A stretch of 64,000 bases of DNA from Ornithinimicrobium avium (GCF_003351765.1 NZ_CP031229.1:3410001-3474000); one strand, 5' to 3'. Counted from the first letter of the stretch, positions 36,488 through 45,267 are shown. Numbers and translations are program-made. Notes: a model not told the origin generated them from the sequence alone.

Positions 36488-37138
36488 CTATGAACGGGCG
36501 TCACACGTGGGGGCGGCGAGCAGCTGCTGGGCCAGCGACTCCGCGAGCCAGTCCGCATACGCGGCGGGTGTCCACCCGCAGGCCTGGGTGGCGTCCAGGT
36601 AGGGATGGATCCCTGTGAGCAGCCAGGCCCGGTCCACGGCCTCCCGCTCGGGGAGTCCGTCGCGCAGGCCGCCCGCTCGCCCGATGCGGCCGATCAACGC
36701 CTCGAGTGCTCGCCGTCGCTGCGCGTCACCCTCCGCGGTGAGCTCGGCGAGCTCGGGCATCGCCTCCTGCGCGATCGCGAACGAGGGGCTGCTCGCCTCG
36801 AAGAACGCCCGCGTCCACTGCGCAAAGGCCGTGAGGATGCGCGCCGGGTCCTCCTCCGACGCAATCCGTCGGCGCCACGCCGCGGCGTCGGCGGACTCCT
36901 CCATCTGCTCCACGATCGCGCGCACCAGCGCCGCCTTGCTGCCGAACGCGGTATACACGGTCTGTTGCGACACGCCCGCCTCCGCGGCGATCGCGGCGAT
37001 CGTCGAGGCCGCGAAGCCGTCCTTCTCGAAGAGGCGTCTCGCCGCCCGGGTGATGACCTCCCGCGTGCGGGCCGCCTGCTGCGCGCGCACCTCGGAGCGG
37101 TAACTGCGCCGGGCCTGGCGTCTCTCTGTGTCGGTCAC
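36488..37138 (-). CDS. TetR-family repressor
   Basis: GTG 37138 is preceded by GAGGAGGAGG and gives 216 residues; an upstream ATG (37171) lies almost on the operator and lacks such a site. The N-terminal TetR HTH reads TREVITRAARRLFEKDGFAA and then STIAAIAAEAGVSQQTVYTAFGSKAALV. The C-terminal ligand domain is unassigned. A perfect 16-bp palindrome lies between it and the divergent membrane protein gene, so it probably represses both itself and that gene. Confidence 0.9.
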   Translation of the reverse strand: MTDTERRQARRSYRSEVRAQQAARTREVITRAARRLFEKDGFAASTIAAIAAEAGVSQQTVYTAFGSKAALVRAIVEQMEESADAAAWRRRIASEEDPARILTAFAQWTRAFFEASSPSFAIAQEAMPELAELTAEGDAQRRRALEALIGRIGRAGGLRDGLPEREAVDRAWLLTGIHPYLDATQACGWTPAAYADWLAESLAQQLLAAPTCDARS

Positions 37139-37176
37139 CTGCTGCCTCCTCCTCGAGCCTGCCTTGACCATATTCG

Positions 37177-37192
37177 CTGTAGTCGACTACAG
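37177..37192. promoter_or_regulatory. Putative TetR operator
   Basis: CTGTAGTCGACTACAG is a perfect 16-bp palindrome in the divergent gap. It lies 8 bases before the membrane-protein start and 39 bases before the likely TetR start, an ideal autorepressor site. Confidence 0.75.
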
Positions 37193-37199
37193 TCAATAT

Positions 37200-37814
37200 A
37201 TGGACATCATCGAGAGGGCGGGGACCGTGGACGAGCACAGCTCACCAGAGCCGAGGCCGGCGACGGCAGACCAGCTGCCGTCGCCGGCGCACGTGCGGGC
37301 CAAGGACCGTCTCAGCATGGCTGTGGTCCTGTCGGCGGCGAGCATCGCCTGGTTCGGATGGGGGCACCAGGGTCTGAGGCTCGAGTCCTCGCTGCGCGGT
37401 GGGATGGTGGCCGCCGCCATCGTCCTGCTGGTGGCCATCGTGCTCGTGCGGCGCGTGCCTGCGCCGCCCACCCTGGCGACCGACCCGCAGGCCCGCAAGG
37501 TCTACTGGGCCGCGGTCATCGCCGAGGTGGCCCTGATCGTCGCGGGTGCAGTGGTGCTCGCCAAGACCGGGCAGTCGATGTTCCTGTCCACGTGGGTGCT
37601 CCTCGTGGTCGGCATCCACTTCCTCCCGTTCGTCCGCGCGTTCAACACCCCGCTCCTGCGGCACACGGCGTTGGGCTGCGTCCTGGTCGCGGCCCTGGCG
37701 CTCTGGGCCGGCCTCACCGGCTGGGCGCCCGCACCGACCGTCGCCGGAGCCGGCGGTGGGGTCGTGCTGCTCGGCTTCGCCCTCGCACTGATGCGCCAGG
37801 CGCCGCAGGACTAG
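37200..37814 (+). CDS. Multi-pass membrane protein under TetR control
   Basis: This 204-residue protein has a hydrophilic N-terminal 40 residues and six hydrophobic helices, among them GGMVAAAIVLLVAIVLVRRV, AAVIAEVALIVAGAVVLA and FLSTWVLLVVGIHFLPFVRA. It resembles small membrane proteins of unknown role found beside TetR regulators in Actinobacteria. It begins just past the operator palindrome, so transcription probably responds to the ligand of the neighbouring repressor. No transporter family is recognised. Confidence 0.75.
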   Translation: MDIIERAGTVDEHSSPEPRPATADQLPSPAHVRAKDRLSMAVVLSAASIAWFGWGHQGLRLESSLRGGMVAAAIVLLVAIVLVRRVPAPPTLATDPQARKVYWAAVIAEVALIVAGAVVLAKTGQSMFLSTWVLLVVGIHFLPFVRAFNTPLLRHTALGCVLVAALALWAGLTGWAPAPTVAGAGGGVVLLGFALALMRQAPQD

Positions 37815-37991
37815 GTAGGGACCACGTGCAACCGACCAGGGTGTCACCCGGTCACCAGAAAACGCCGACCGATCAGTGGCAGGCCCGAACAAGCCCCCTC
37901 CAGACTCGGCGAAACGCACTTCCCGAGGGCCCCCGCGATCGGCGCCAAACGCGCTCTCTGCCGCTTGGAGCTCTCAGCGAATGCCCCGCGA

Positions 37992-38384
37992 TTACCGCCC
38001 GTACCCCTCGAGCAGCACACCGTCCGCTTGGGCCCGCTGCAACAAGCCGGTCATCGCCGCGGGTTGATCGACCAAAGGCTGCAGCCGCTCACGCAGCTGC
38101 TCGAGGTCCGTCCGGTCCCCACAGACGGCGAACATGCTGCCTTCGGAGTCCATGTCCAGCCGCGCGGCCAAGGCAGGAGCCACGTAGGAGGCCACTCCCT
38201 CCCAGAACGCGCCGTTCGGCTCATCCCCAGCGACCTGCACGACTGCGTCCGTGGGAAGGTCCCCCAGGTCGAGCGTCAATGAGGCCTTCCCATCGGACTC
38301 GTCGGCAAAGCGGAAGTTGCCGCGGTCAGCGCCGAGACCGGCGCCTTCATGGTGCTTAGAGCCAAAGCGATCAAAGAGGCCCAT
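37992..38384 (-). CDS. Imm51-like immunity protein
   Basis: ATG 38384 gives 130 residues. FADESDGKASLTLDLGDLPTD precedes the typical Imm51 core: DEPNGAFWEGVASYVAP, RLDMDSEGSMFAVCGDRTDL and LRERLQPLV. Imm51 proteins neutralise polymorphic toxins delivered by neighbours. No toxin gene of matching type lies next to it. Together with other immunity-type genes at 38524 and 44911 it looks like an orphan immunity cluster. It is divergently oriented from 38524. Confidence 0.72.
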   Translation of the reverse strand: MGLFDRFGSKHHEGAGLGADRGNFRFADESDGKASLTLDLGDLPTDAVVQVAGDEPNGAFWEGVASYVAPALAARLDMDSEGSMFAVCGDRTDLEQLRERLQPLVDQPAAMTGLLQRAQADGVLLEGYGR

Positions 38385-38523
38385 GCGCAGAGTGTGCACC
38401 ACATCCCGGTTCTCAAGGCCGATCCGCACATGCCGCCGGTCGCGCGCTGGGAGGAAAGCGGAGGTCGGGGCCAGACGGCCGGACTGCGATCGGCGTCGGC
38501 GACCCAACTCATAGGGTGGTCCC

Positions 38524-38955
38524 ATGAGGCCGTTCATCACGGTGCGGGACCTGGAGCTCAGGATCAGGGAGGGCACCCTCCCGTGGGATGACTCGGTCCG
38601 CTACGACACCGTCGACCTCATCCTGGACGGCAAGGACTTGGTGGAGTGGCTCCGCCCTCACGCACCACCCGGGATTGATCCGCCGGAGTACCTCGGTCAT
38701 CCCACCGGGACCAACATGAGCGAGCTTCTCCTTGGCCAAGGCCCTGAAGATGAGTCCGGACGCACAGCGCTTCTTGGATGTACGTGCACCGTCATCGGCT
38801 GCGGGCCGCTCCTTGCCCGCATCGAGGTCGGATCCGAAACTGTGACGTGGTCGCACTTCGGACGCGGACCTGGCGAGGAGTACGACTGGCTCGAGCTGCA
38901 GTTCACCCGAGACACCTACATGGACGCGCTCACCAACTACGAGGAGACAACCTGA
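38524..38955 (+). CDS. Putative immunity-type protein
   Basis: The 143-residue product has a pattern shared by small actinobacterial proteins found near toxins. LLGQGPEDES is followed by GCTCTVIGCGPLLARIEV, then TVTWSHFGR and a C-terminal W-L-x-L-x-F-T-R-D segment with YMDALTN. In related proteins the closing motif is W.Y....F.FDR..Y..A. I place it with immunity-like families by this pattern only; no enzymatic motif is visible. It lies back to back with the Imm51-like gene, and a 34-bp repeat pair begins just downstream. Confidence 0.5.
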   Translation: MRPFITVRDLELRIREGTLPWDDSVRYDTVDLILDGKDLVEWLRPHAPPGIDPPEYLGHPTGTNMSELLLGQGPEDESGRTALLGCTCTVIGCGPLLARIEVGSETVTWSHFGRGPGEEYDWLELQFTRDTYMDALTNYEETT

Positions 38956-38982
38956 TCTGGCTGCGTGCCGGAGGACGGGCGC

Positions 38983-39092
38983 ATCTGCCGCGCTGAGGAC
39001 GGCTACGCTCGTCCGATCATGCCGCTGTGAACGCGGAGCGTCCGACCATGCCGCGCTGAGGACGGCTACGCTCGTCCGATCATGCCGCGACC
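38983..39092 (+). repeat. Three-unit cluster of the 34-bp repeat
   Basis: A full unit starts at 38983 (ATCTGCCGCGCTGAGG), a shortened degenerate unit (ATGCCGCTGTGAACG) at 39018, and a full unit at 39048-39081. A partial unit (ATGCCGCGACC) follows at 39082. Units are in the same orientation as the main array. The cluster lies between an immunity-type gene and a regulator gene. Confidence 0.85.
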
Positions 39093-39135
39093 TGACGAGT
39101 TCTGATTGCTTCGTCTTGACGGCTCGCTCGTGCCC

Positions 39136-39762
39136 TTAGAACTCTGTCCCCCTCGTGATGCCTAGGGTGGCCAGGAAGTCCTCGTGCAGCTGTATCCAGA
39201 CAAGATTCACCGCAGCCACCTCTGGTGAGTCGACCCATCGGTGGTCTCCATCCCAGGCTTGTGCCAGGGCTGCGTCCATGCGCGGTTGGTGAACCCCGAA
39301 CCGGGGCACCTCGGCGGCAAGCACCGCCATAACGTTCCGCAGCTCGGCCACGAGACGGTCCAGCTCGCGAAGAATCGCCCGGTCGTATCCGGCATCCAAG
39401 TGGTCGTTGAACACGAGCGGATCATCGTCTGTAGGCCTGAGCTGCCAGCGCGTCAGGAGGGGGCCAAGACGTTCATTCAGTGGCAGAAAGCGCCCGTGCC
39501 CATCCACCACGTTCTGCCGTGTGCCGTGAGCATCGAGGTCATCGCTCAACATCTGCTCGCCCTGCCGCCGCCCCAGATCCGTCATCGACCAGCCGCTGCC
39601 GTCGGTATAGGCGGGGCGACGGGCCAAACCGCGCGCCTCGGCATCCAGAAGGTTCTCCTGGACCTCCCCCGGGTCAAGCCCGTACAGTTCCCCGACCTGC
39701 CGGGCTGTGGCGTGACCGAGTACCCGAACACCGTGGAGCGACAGCAGAGAAATCGATGACAC
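39136..39762 (-). CDS. Winged-helix (MarR/PadR-like) regulator
   Basis: Read from GTG 39762 (the open frame extends upstream without similarity), the protein has 208 residues. The N-terminus SLLSLHGVRVLGHATARQVG, then ELYGLDPGEVQENLLDAEARGL and SMTDLGRRQGEQML has the helix-turn-helix plus wing layout of MarR/PadR proteins. The C-terminal 120 residues are helical and carry paired Trp/His motifs (DGDHRWVDSP). Target and ligand are unknown; no adjacent gene on the same strand suggests autoregulation only. Confidence 0.6.
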   Translation of the reverse strand: MSSISLLSLHGVRVLGHATARQVGELYGLDPGEVQENLLDAEARGLARRPAYTDGSGWSMTDLGRRQGEQMLSDDLDAHGTRQNVVDGHGRFLPLNERLGPLLTRWQLRPTDDDPLVFNDHLDAGYDRAILRELDRLVAELRNVMAVLAAEVPRFGVHQPRMDAALAQAWDGDHRWVDSPEVAAVNLVWIQLHEDFLATLGITRGTEF

Positions 39763-40157
39763 GGGTGCAAGCGTATGCAGCGCCAGCAAGCAACACCGCC
39801 CGGCTGCGCGTCCGGGTAGTGGGGCGACGCGTCCCTGCGACTGGCAGGCCACCACACGGGTGTGTCCCCCCACGGGGTCGAGCGCAGATTGAGGCCACTG
39901 TGAAAGGCCGCCAGAGGCGCGCATCTGCCGCTGGTCGCGAGGCACGGGCCCTGCTCCCCATCGCCCCACGAACTGGTCCTGGTGGCCGAGAGGAAAGATC
40001 ACAGCAAGTCGGATATTCAGTCTCCCGGCCGGTTCTGGATGCTTGCTGCGTAGGTTCCAGGCCCAAGTTGGGCGCGGGGGCTTTTCGAGACGCAGCGGGA
40101 CAACGTCCGGTGACGGGGCGACTGCTGTCGGCTCGCCGGCCGGTGAAGGGTGCTGCC
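39763..40157. other. Intergenic, nothing recognised
   Basis: About 395 bases lie between the divergent regulator and VOC genes. Open frames crossing it show no family resemblance, and no repeat or RNA was seen. Confidence 0.35.
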
Positions 40158-40615
40158 ATGGACGAGAACAAGCCTGTGCTGCAGCTCCGCGTCGTTGTCG
40201 AGGCCGAGGACTTCGACGCCGCGGTGCGGTTCTACCGCGACGCGCTCGGCCCGCCCGAGCGGATCGCCTACGCCCAGGGCGGCGACGACCGGGTGTCGAT
40301 CCTCGAGGCAGGCCGGGCCACGCTGGAGATCGCCTCCCCCGACCACAAGAAGGTCATCGACGAGATCGAAGCCGGCGGTCAAGAGAGCCAGCGCATCCGC
40401 CTGGCCTTCGAGGTCACCGACTCCGAGGGGATGACCCGCGACTGGAGTCCGCGGGAGCACGCGTCGTCGCCGAGCCGGTGCTGACACCGTGGCAGTCGCT
40501 GAACTCGCGGCTCAACGCGCCCGGCGACCTCCAGATCACGCTGTTCCAGGAGACGATGGCAGAAGAGCAGCTGCCGCAGCTCGAGGGCTTCGCAACGGAC
40601 GCGGAGCGCGACTGA
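40158..40615 (+). pseudogene. VOC/glyoxalase-family protein, frameshifted
   Basis: From ATG 40158 the VOC fold is clear: LQLRVVVEAEDFDAAVRFYR, then DALGPPERIAYAQGGDDRVSILEAGRATLEI. Near 40440 one base appears missing. In the other frame the fold continues LESAGARVVAEPVLTPWQSL, then NSRLNAPGDLQITLFQE and ends at 40615. The joined protein would be about 152 residues, normal for a single VOC protein (dioxygenase, glyoxalase or antibiotic-binding types). Specific activity cannot be assigned. The lesion may be an error. Confidence 0.7.
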
Positions 40616-41120
40616 CCTCCGTCGCCCAGCACGCCGAGTGTCCACCACGAAGCGTTGTCCCAGGCGCAGCGACTCCGGGGGCGACCATCCACTGGCTTGA
40701 AGATGATCCTGTGTGAGCCAGTGCCGAAACCGACGCCAGCACCCGCCACGCCACACCTAGATGCAGAACCCGACCTCAAAGACGCACCACATCGACTCAC
40801 CCCTCCCGACCAGCCGTGCCGAACACGCCTCACGCAGACCGACCGGCCTGAGCATGACCAAACCATCCCTGAGGCTGACCGAGAGCGACCCTGAGTCTGA
40901 TCGAAACCGCCCCGCTCATGTCCCACACACCTCTTGCATTCGCGGCCCAAAGGCCGCGAATCAACTCCAGGTTGACCTGCCCGGGGCGCTGCTGGGGGCG
41001 GGAGGTTTCGCTGACGCTGAGGTCGGATGTTGTCGTCCCTGGTCAGCCGTCACTACGGCTTCCGTGGTAACTTTCGTTTGTCATTGTCTAATCTAAGTTG
41101 ACAGACTGGAGGCGGTCGGG
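40616..41120. other. Intergenic region with strong hairpin
   Basis: No supported gene lies in 505 bases. It contains the perfect inverted repeat at 40938-40961 (listed separately) and probably the left boundary and promoter of the recombinase module. The sequence just upstream of the recombinase start is AT-richer (TTTGTCATTGTCTAATC). Confidence 0.4.
40938..40961. repeat. Perfect 10-bp inverted repeat, 4-base loop
   Basis: ATTCGCGGCC and GGCCGCGAAT flank CAAA. No T-run follows, so it is not a classic terminator. It lies 160 bases upstream of the recombinase module and may be a recombination or regulatory structure. Confidence 0.6.
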
Positions 41121-42239
41121 GTGAAGGTGCCGGGGGCTGCGGAGCTCGTCCTCGCGCCCGGTGTCGTGCACCTGGACGAACCAGCCGCGGTGTACGAGGC
41201 GATGCTGGCCGGGTGGGGCCGCCAACAGAAGTCGCGGCTGCTCGCGGACGGCACGGTCGAGCCGCGGTTGGCGCTGGTGCGTCGCTTTGCCGAGTTCACG
41301 GGCTCTCGCCCGTGGGAGTGGACGGCCGCCGACGTGGAGGACTTCACGGCCAGTCTGATGAGCGGGAAGGGGCGTTTGGCGGCCTCGACGATCCGCGGGT
41401 ATCACGTGACGCTTCGGTTGTTCTGCGACTACCTGTTGGACGGGAGGTACGGGTGGGTGGGGCAGTGCGACCGGCGGTTCGGGGCGGTGCCTTCCCAGGT
41501 GTGCCACGATTTCAACACCGCGGCGCATCTGGTCGAGTACGAGGGCAGGCCGGCGCGACGCCCGTTCACCTACGACGAGGTTCAGGTCTTGTTCGACTTC
41601 CTCGACGACCGGGTCGACGTCGTCGCGCGCTCGGGTCGCAAGGGTGCGTTGGCGGCGATGCGGGACGCGCAGATGGTCAAGACTGCCTACGCCTTCGGGC
41701 TGCGCCGGCGCGAGCTGTGCTTCCTGGACCTGGCTGACCTGCGGCCCAACCCGCGGATGCCGGCGTGGGGTACCTACGGCGCGGTCCACGTCCGGTACGG
41801 CAAGTCCAGCCGGGGCAGTGCCCCGCGCCGTCGCACGGTCCTGGCGGTACCCGAGTTCGACTGGGTGGTCCAGGGCCTGGCCCAGTGGGTCGAGCAGGTG
41901 CGGCCGCTGCTGGACCCCGGGGCACGTCAGGAGCTGTGGTTGACCGAGCGCAGGGTCCGGATAGCGGTGAAGTCGATGGACCGCCGGTTCGCGTTTCTGC
42001 GCGCTGCGGCCGGGCTGCCGGCCGAGCTGACGCTGCACTGTCTGCGGCACTCCTACGTGACGCACCTGGTGGAGTTCGGCTACCCCGAGCGCTTCGTCAC
42101 CGAGCAGGTCGGTCACTCCTACGCCTCGACGACCGCGATCTATACCTCGGTCTCCGACGACTTCAAGACCAAGACGCTGCAGTCCGCGCTGCGGCGCGTG
42201 TACGGCCAGGCACCCGACGACGTCCGGGAGGGACGATGA
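41121..42239 (+). CDS. Tyrosine recombinase, first gene of three-gene module
   Basis: The 372-residue XerC/D-type enzyme has a core-binding domain (WGRQQKSRLLADGTVEPRLA, WTAADVEDFTASL). The catalytic set is complete: Arg in FGLRRRELCFLDLADL, CLRHSYVTHLVEFG as the H-x-x-R box, VGHSYASTTAIYTSV with His and nucleophile Tyr. It should cut and rejoin DNA at a specific site. Its stop overlaps the next gene (ATGA), and that gene overlaps the third (GTGA), so all three are translated together. It is distinct from the tRNA-linked integrase at 16029. Confidence 0.9.
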   Translation: MKVPGAAELVLAPGVVHLDEPAAVYEAMLAGWGRQQKSRLLADGTVEPRLALVRRFAEFTGSRPWEWTAADVEDFTASLMSGKGRLAASTIRGYHVTLRLFCDYLLDGRYGWVGQCDRRFGAVPSQVCHDFNTAAHLVEYEGRPARRPFTYDEVQVLFDFLDDRVDVVARSGRKGALAAMRDAQMVKTAYAFGLRRRELCFLDLADLRPNPRMPAWGTYGAVHVRYGKSSRGSAPRRRTVLAVPEFDWVVQGLAQWVEQVRPLLDPGARQELWLTERRVRIAVKSMDRRFAFLRAAAGLPAELTLHCLRHSYVTHLVEFGYPERFVTEQVGHSYASTTAIYTSVSDDFKTKTLQSALRRVYGQAPDDVREGR

Positions 42240-42571
42240 GCACGCGCACCGTGATCCGCTGGAACCTGCGCCAGGTGATGGCCGAGAACGGCATGTTCGC
42301 CACGACCGACCTCCTGGAGCCGCTGCGCGAGCGAGGTGTCGAGATGTCCCGGCAGATGATCCACCGGGTCGTGACCCACCCGCCCCGGCGGATCAACGTG
42401 GACCTGCTGGCCGCTCTGTGCGACATCCTGGCGTGCACCCCGGACGACCTGCTCGAGCTGGTCGTGGAGGCCGTGCCCGCCCAGGCCCCGGCGGTCAACG
42501 ACCACGGGCCCGCCATCGGGGACCTGCGCCCGGTCCGCGCCAACGTCCGCCGCCCTCACGCCGGGCAGTGA
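42236..42571 (+). CDS. XRE/Cro-like HTH protein of the recombinase module
   Basis: This 111-residue protein has a helix-turn-helix of the Cro/C1 type: LRQVMAENGMFATTDLLEPL, then RERGVEMSRQMIHRVVTHPPRRINVDLLAALCDILACTPDDLLELV. A short basic tail follows. Its start overlaps the recombinase stop and its stop overlaps the zinc-ribbon gene. It could repress the module or act as a directionality factor during excision; both are inference from its place. Confidence 0.82.
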   Translation: MSTRTVIRWNLRQVMAENGMFATTDLLEPLRERGVEMSRQMIHRVVTHPPRRINVDLLAALCDILACTPDDLLELVVEAVPAQAPAVNDHGPAIGDLRPVRANVRRPHAGQ

Positions 42572-44020
42572 GCTCGCGTGCGTGCTCGGACTGCGGGGAG
42601 TACAGCAGGAGCCTGACCCGGCTGCCTCACGGAGCGTTGTGCGTGGGCTGCCGGCGCCGTCGGCACTACCACCCCCGTCCCTGCCCCGGCTGCTCCCAGG
42701 TGCGGCCGCTGGCCTGGCAGCAGGACGGCGTCCTCGTGTGTGCGTCGTGCGCCGGGGCGCACTCGATCTTCGCCTGCCAACAGTGCGGCCGCGAGGACCA
42801 CCCGTACGCCAACCGCCGCTGCGCCCGGTGCGTGCTGCGGGAGCGTCTCACCGACCTGCTCACCGACCCCGCCACCGGCCAGGTCCACACCCGCCTGGTG
42901 CCCCTCTTCGAGGAACTGGCCGGCTCGCAGCGTCCACAGACCGGGATCTGGTGGCTGGCCAAGAAGCCCGGCACCGGTCCAGCGCTGCTCGCACGGATGG
43001 CCCGCGGAGAGGTCGCCATCGACCATGACACCTTCCGGGCCCTGCCCTGCGATCGTGCCCACGACTACCTGCGCACCCTGCTCGCCGCCGTCGGGGTACT
43101 GCCCACGTTCGACGTCCACCTGGAACGGATGCCCTCCTGGATCGAAATCGTCATCCAGGACCTGGACGCTGATGACGCGGCGCTGGTCCGCCGGTTCGCG
43201 CACTGGCAGGTGCTGCGCCGCATGCGCCAGGCATCCCAGCAGGGTCGCCTCACCCAAGGCCTGGCCGACGGTGCCCGCCGACGCATCCGGGTCGCGGTCG
43301 ACCTGCTCGCCTTCTTCCGTGCCCACGGCGCCACCCCGACCACCGCCACCCAGGACCTGCTCGAGCGCCACCAGCACCACCGAGGACGACGCCTCGATGC
43401 CGAGCACGCCTTCGTCGCCTGGCTGCACCGCACGGGGGTCAACACCACCCTGAAGATGCCCTACGTCCCCGGCCACGACACCGACCGTGACCGTGCCCGA
43501 CGACCAGCGGTGGGACGCCGTCGAGCTCCTCCTGCACGACCCGACCCTGCGCCTGTACACCCGCATCGCCGGGCTGTTCGTCCTGCTGTTCGCCCAACCC
43601 CTCTCCCAGGTCGTCAGGATGCGCACCGACCAGGTGACCCTCACCGAGCGGGCCGTGCAGGTCACGTTCCACACCGTGCCCGTCCAGATGCCCGCCGTCC
43701 TCGACGACCTGCTCCGTGAGCAGCTGCTTCAGCGCGGCAAGAGCCTGTACGTCTCCCGCGACACCGGCTGGCTCTTCCCCGGCGGCAACCCCGGGCAGCA
43801 CCTGGCGACCGAGAACGTCCGCTCCCAGCTGGTGGCCCGCGGCATCAAGCCCTACCAGAACCGCAAGGCCGCGCTCTTCCAGCTCGCTGGCGACGTGCCA
43901 GCCCCAGTCCTCGCCGAACTCATCGGCATCACCGAGAGCAACGCCGCGAGCTGGGCCAAGCTCGCAGGCCGGGACTGGACCTCCTACATCGCAGAGCGCG
44001 CCCTTTCCCCAACGACCTGA
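42568..44020 (+). pseudogene. Zinc-ribbon protein with degenerate recombinase-like C-terminus (frameshifted)
   Basis: The first frame (GTG 42568, 383 codons) opens with Cys-rich ribbons: CSDCGEYSRSLTRL with CVGC, CPGCSQ with CASC, and FACQQCGREDHPYANRRCAR. A helical region follows. At about 43454-43490 the register shifts by +1 into a frame running TVPDDQRWDAVELLLHDPTL, RIAGLFVLLFAQPLSQVVRM, LFPGGNPGQHLATENVRSQL and stop at 44020. The C-terminal part has the spacing of a tyrosine-recombinase catalytic domain without its Arg/His/Tyr set. The joined protein is about 480 residues. Mutation, error, or programmed +1 shift at CCC-C (43467) are all possible. Confidence 0.6.
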
Positions 44021-44198
44021 GCACACCCGGGGGTGAGCACAGCCTTACGTCCACGGGGGGCCCGTCGTGAGGTCACGCCTCCTCCCCAGAGGCCCCGCGC
44101 ACAGGAGCCACAAGACCGGAGCAAGAGCCCCCGCGTGGCACGACGTCACCAGCAGCCACTCGCCCCAACCGGGATACGCCCCCTCCACCAGTATGGTA

Positions 44199-44214
44199 TA
44201 TCGTTGGCACGATA
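44199..44214. promoter_or_regulatory. Inverted repeat before the Cys-rich gene
   Basis: TATCG-TTGGCA-CGATA is a perfect 5-bp inverted repeat with six-base centre. It lies 36 bases upstream of ATG 44250, within AT-rich sequence (GGTATATCG) that could contain a -10 element. A regulator such as the module's HTH protein is a candidate binder. Confidence 0.35.
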
Positions 44215-44249
44215 AACACTCGCGTAGTAGCGACTCACCGGAGACGCCC

Positions 44250-44708
44250 ATGGACACCACGGCCAGCAACGTGCCCAGCGTAGGGGACGCACCAACAACG
44301 CCTCGTAGACCAGGGCAGAAGGTCGTCTGCGGATGGTGCCGGGCAGAGGTGCCCGTTCCTCCCCGCGGGCGCGTCCCGAAGTGGTGCTCCAGTTCCTGCC
44401 GCCACCGCGCGTGGGAGCAACGGCGCGCCGCTGACGCCGGCCTCGCCGCAGTCGAAGTCGTCGACCGCGTGGTCGAGGTGGTGAGAGTCGAGAAGGTCGT
44501 CGAGGAGCGTCGGGTGCAAGTGCCAGTGTCCCGGTCCCCTCGGTCGACGCGGGAGTGGATTGACGTGCTGAACCGTCTCGACTGGGCGCTGCAGAGCAAC
44601 CGCATGGAGCTTGACGACCTGGCCGAGATAGAGCCGGCTCTGGCTCGAGTCATCGCCGCCTACCGCGCTCGCAGCGACAAGCTGCACCTGCGTCGGGGTC
44701 GTGGGTAA
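44250..44708 (+). CDS. Small Cys-cluster protein, cargo of the recombinase module
   Basis: ATG 44250 gives 152 residues. A compact zinc-finger-like motif VCGWCRAEVPVPPRGRVPKW then CSSSCRHRAWEQRRAA holds four cysteines (C-x2-C, C-x3-C). It resembles treble-clef motifs in small actinobacterial proteins found on mobile elements. The middle is a valine/glutamate-rich coiled segment (VVDRVVEVVRVEKVVEERRV). The C-terminal half is helical (EWIDVLNRLDWALQSNRMEL). Function is not known; DNA or RNA binding is suggested by the finger and basic flank. Confidence 0.6.
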   Translation: MDTTASNVPSVGDAPTTPRRPGQKVVCGWCRAEVPVPPRGRVPKWCSSSCRHRAWEQRRAADAGLAAVEVVDRVVEVVRVEKVVEERRVQVPVSRSPRSTREWIDVLNRLDWALQSNRMELDDLAEIEPALARVIAAYRARSDKLHLRRGRG

Positions 44709-44910
44709 CTCCTCCAAGCACAGCCTCCCGACGTCGTCATTACAGACGCCACGACGTGCAACCACCACGTTGCTCGCCGCGGGGCCAAGGCACAACCCCC
44801 ATCAAACGGATTGCCGCGCGGGGGGTGTGTCAGTCGCGGCGGTATGACGCACGTCCTCACCCCACGACTCGCGGCAAATGAGTGCGTCGCGTGCGGCAGG
44901 ATGTCGTCGT

Positions 44911-45267
44911 ATGCGCGCCGTGTTGAAGAGCCTTGTCCTCGAGCCCGACCCCGCAACGCTCCCTGCCGATGCCGTGGAGTTCGCGATGCTCGCCCGCATG
45001 ATGATCGGCCCTGCCGACGCGGCTGGTGAAGAGTCGTTCGACGTCACAGTCTGCACGCCAGAGTGGCTAGCCCGCGCGTGCAGCGACGCGGGCGGCATCT
45101 ACAACGCGCGGCATCACCTCGTCGTTGACCTTGAGTCTTTTGACCAACGCGCACTTCATGCCTGGCTCTCTGCGAGAGTCCAAGAAGTTGAGGCACAAAC
45201 CTGGTCCGGCATCGGCGAGAAGCTGAGTCGTCTCGGCTTCTGGGAGTTCGAGGACTACACGGCCTGA
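44911..45267 (+). CDS. Imm8-family immunity protein
   Basis: ATG 44911 gives 118 residues. It shows the Imm8 pattern clearly: AVLKSLVLEPDPATLPADAV, ESFDVTVCTPEWLARACSDA, then HHLVVDLESFDQRALHAWL and a C-terminal GIGEKLSRLGFWEFEDYTA. Imm8 proteins protect against polymorphic toxins of neighbouring cells, often nucleases. No toxin gene is adjacent. The GH-E nuclease gene lies 6 kb away and is separated by other units, so a functional pairing is only speculation. Confidence 0.78.
   Translation: MRAVLKSLVLEPDPATLPADAVEFAMLARMMIGPADAAGEESFDVTVCTPEWLARACSDAGGIYNARHHLVVDLESFDQRALHAWLSARVQEVEAQTWSGIGEKLSRLGFWEFEDYTA

Noticed and set aside
41121..44020. Recombinase-in-trio (RIT) element
   Set aside because: RIT elements encode three active tyrosine recombinases; here the second gene is a small HTH protein and the third lacks catalytic residues.
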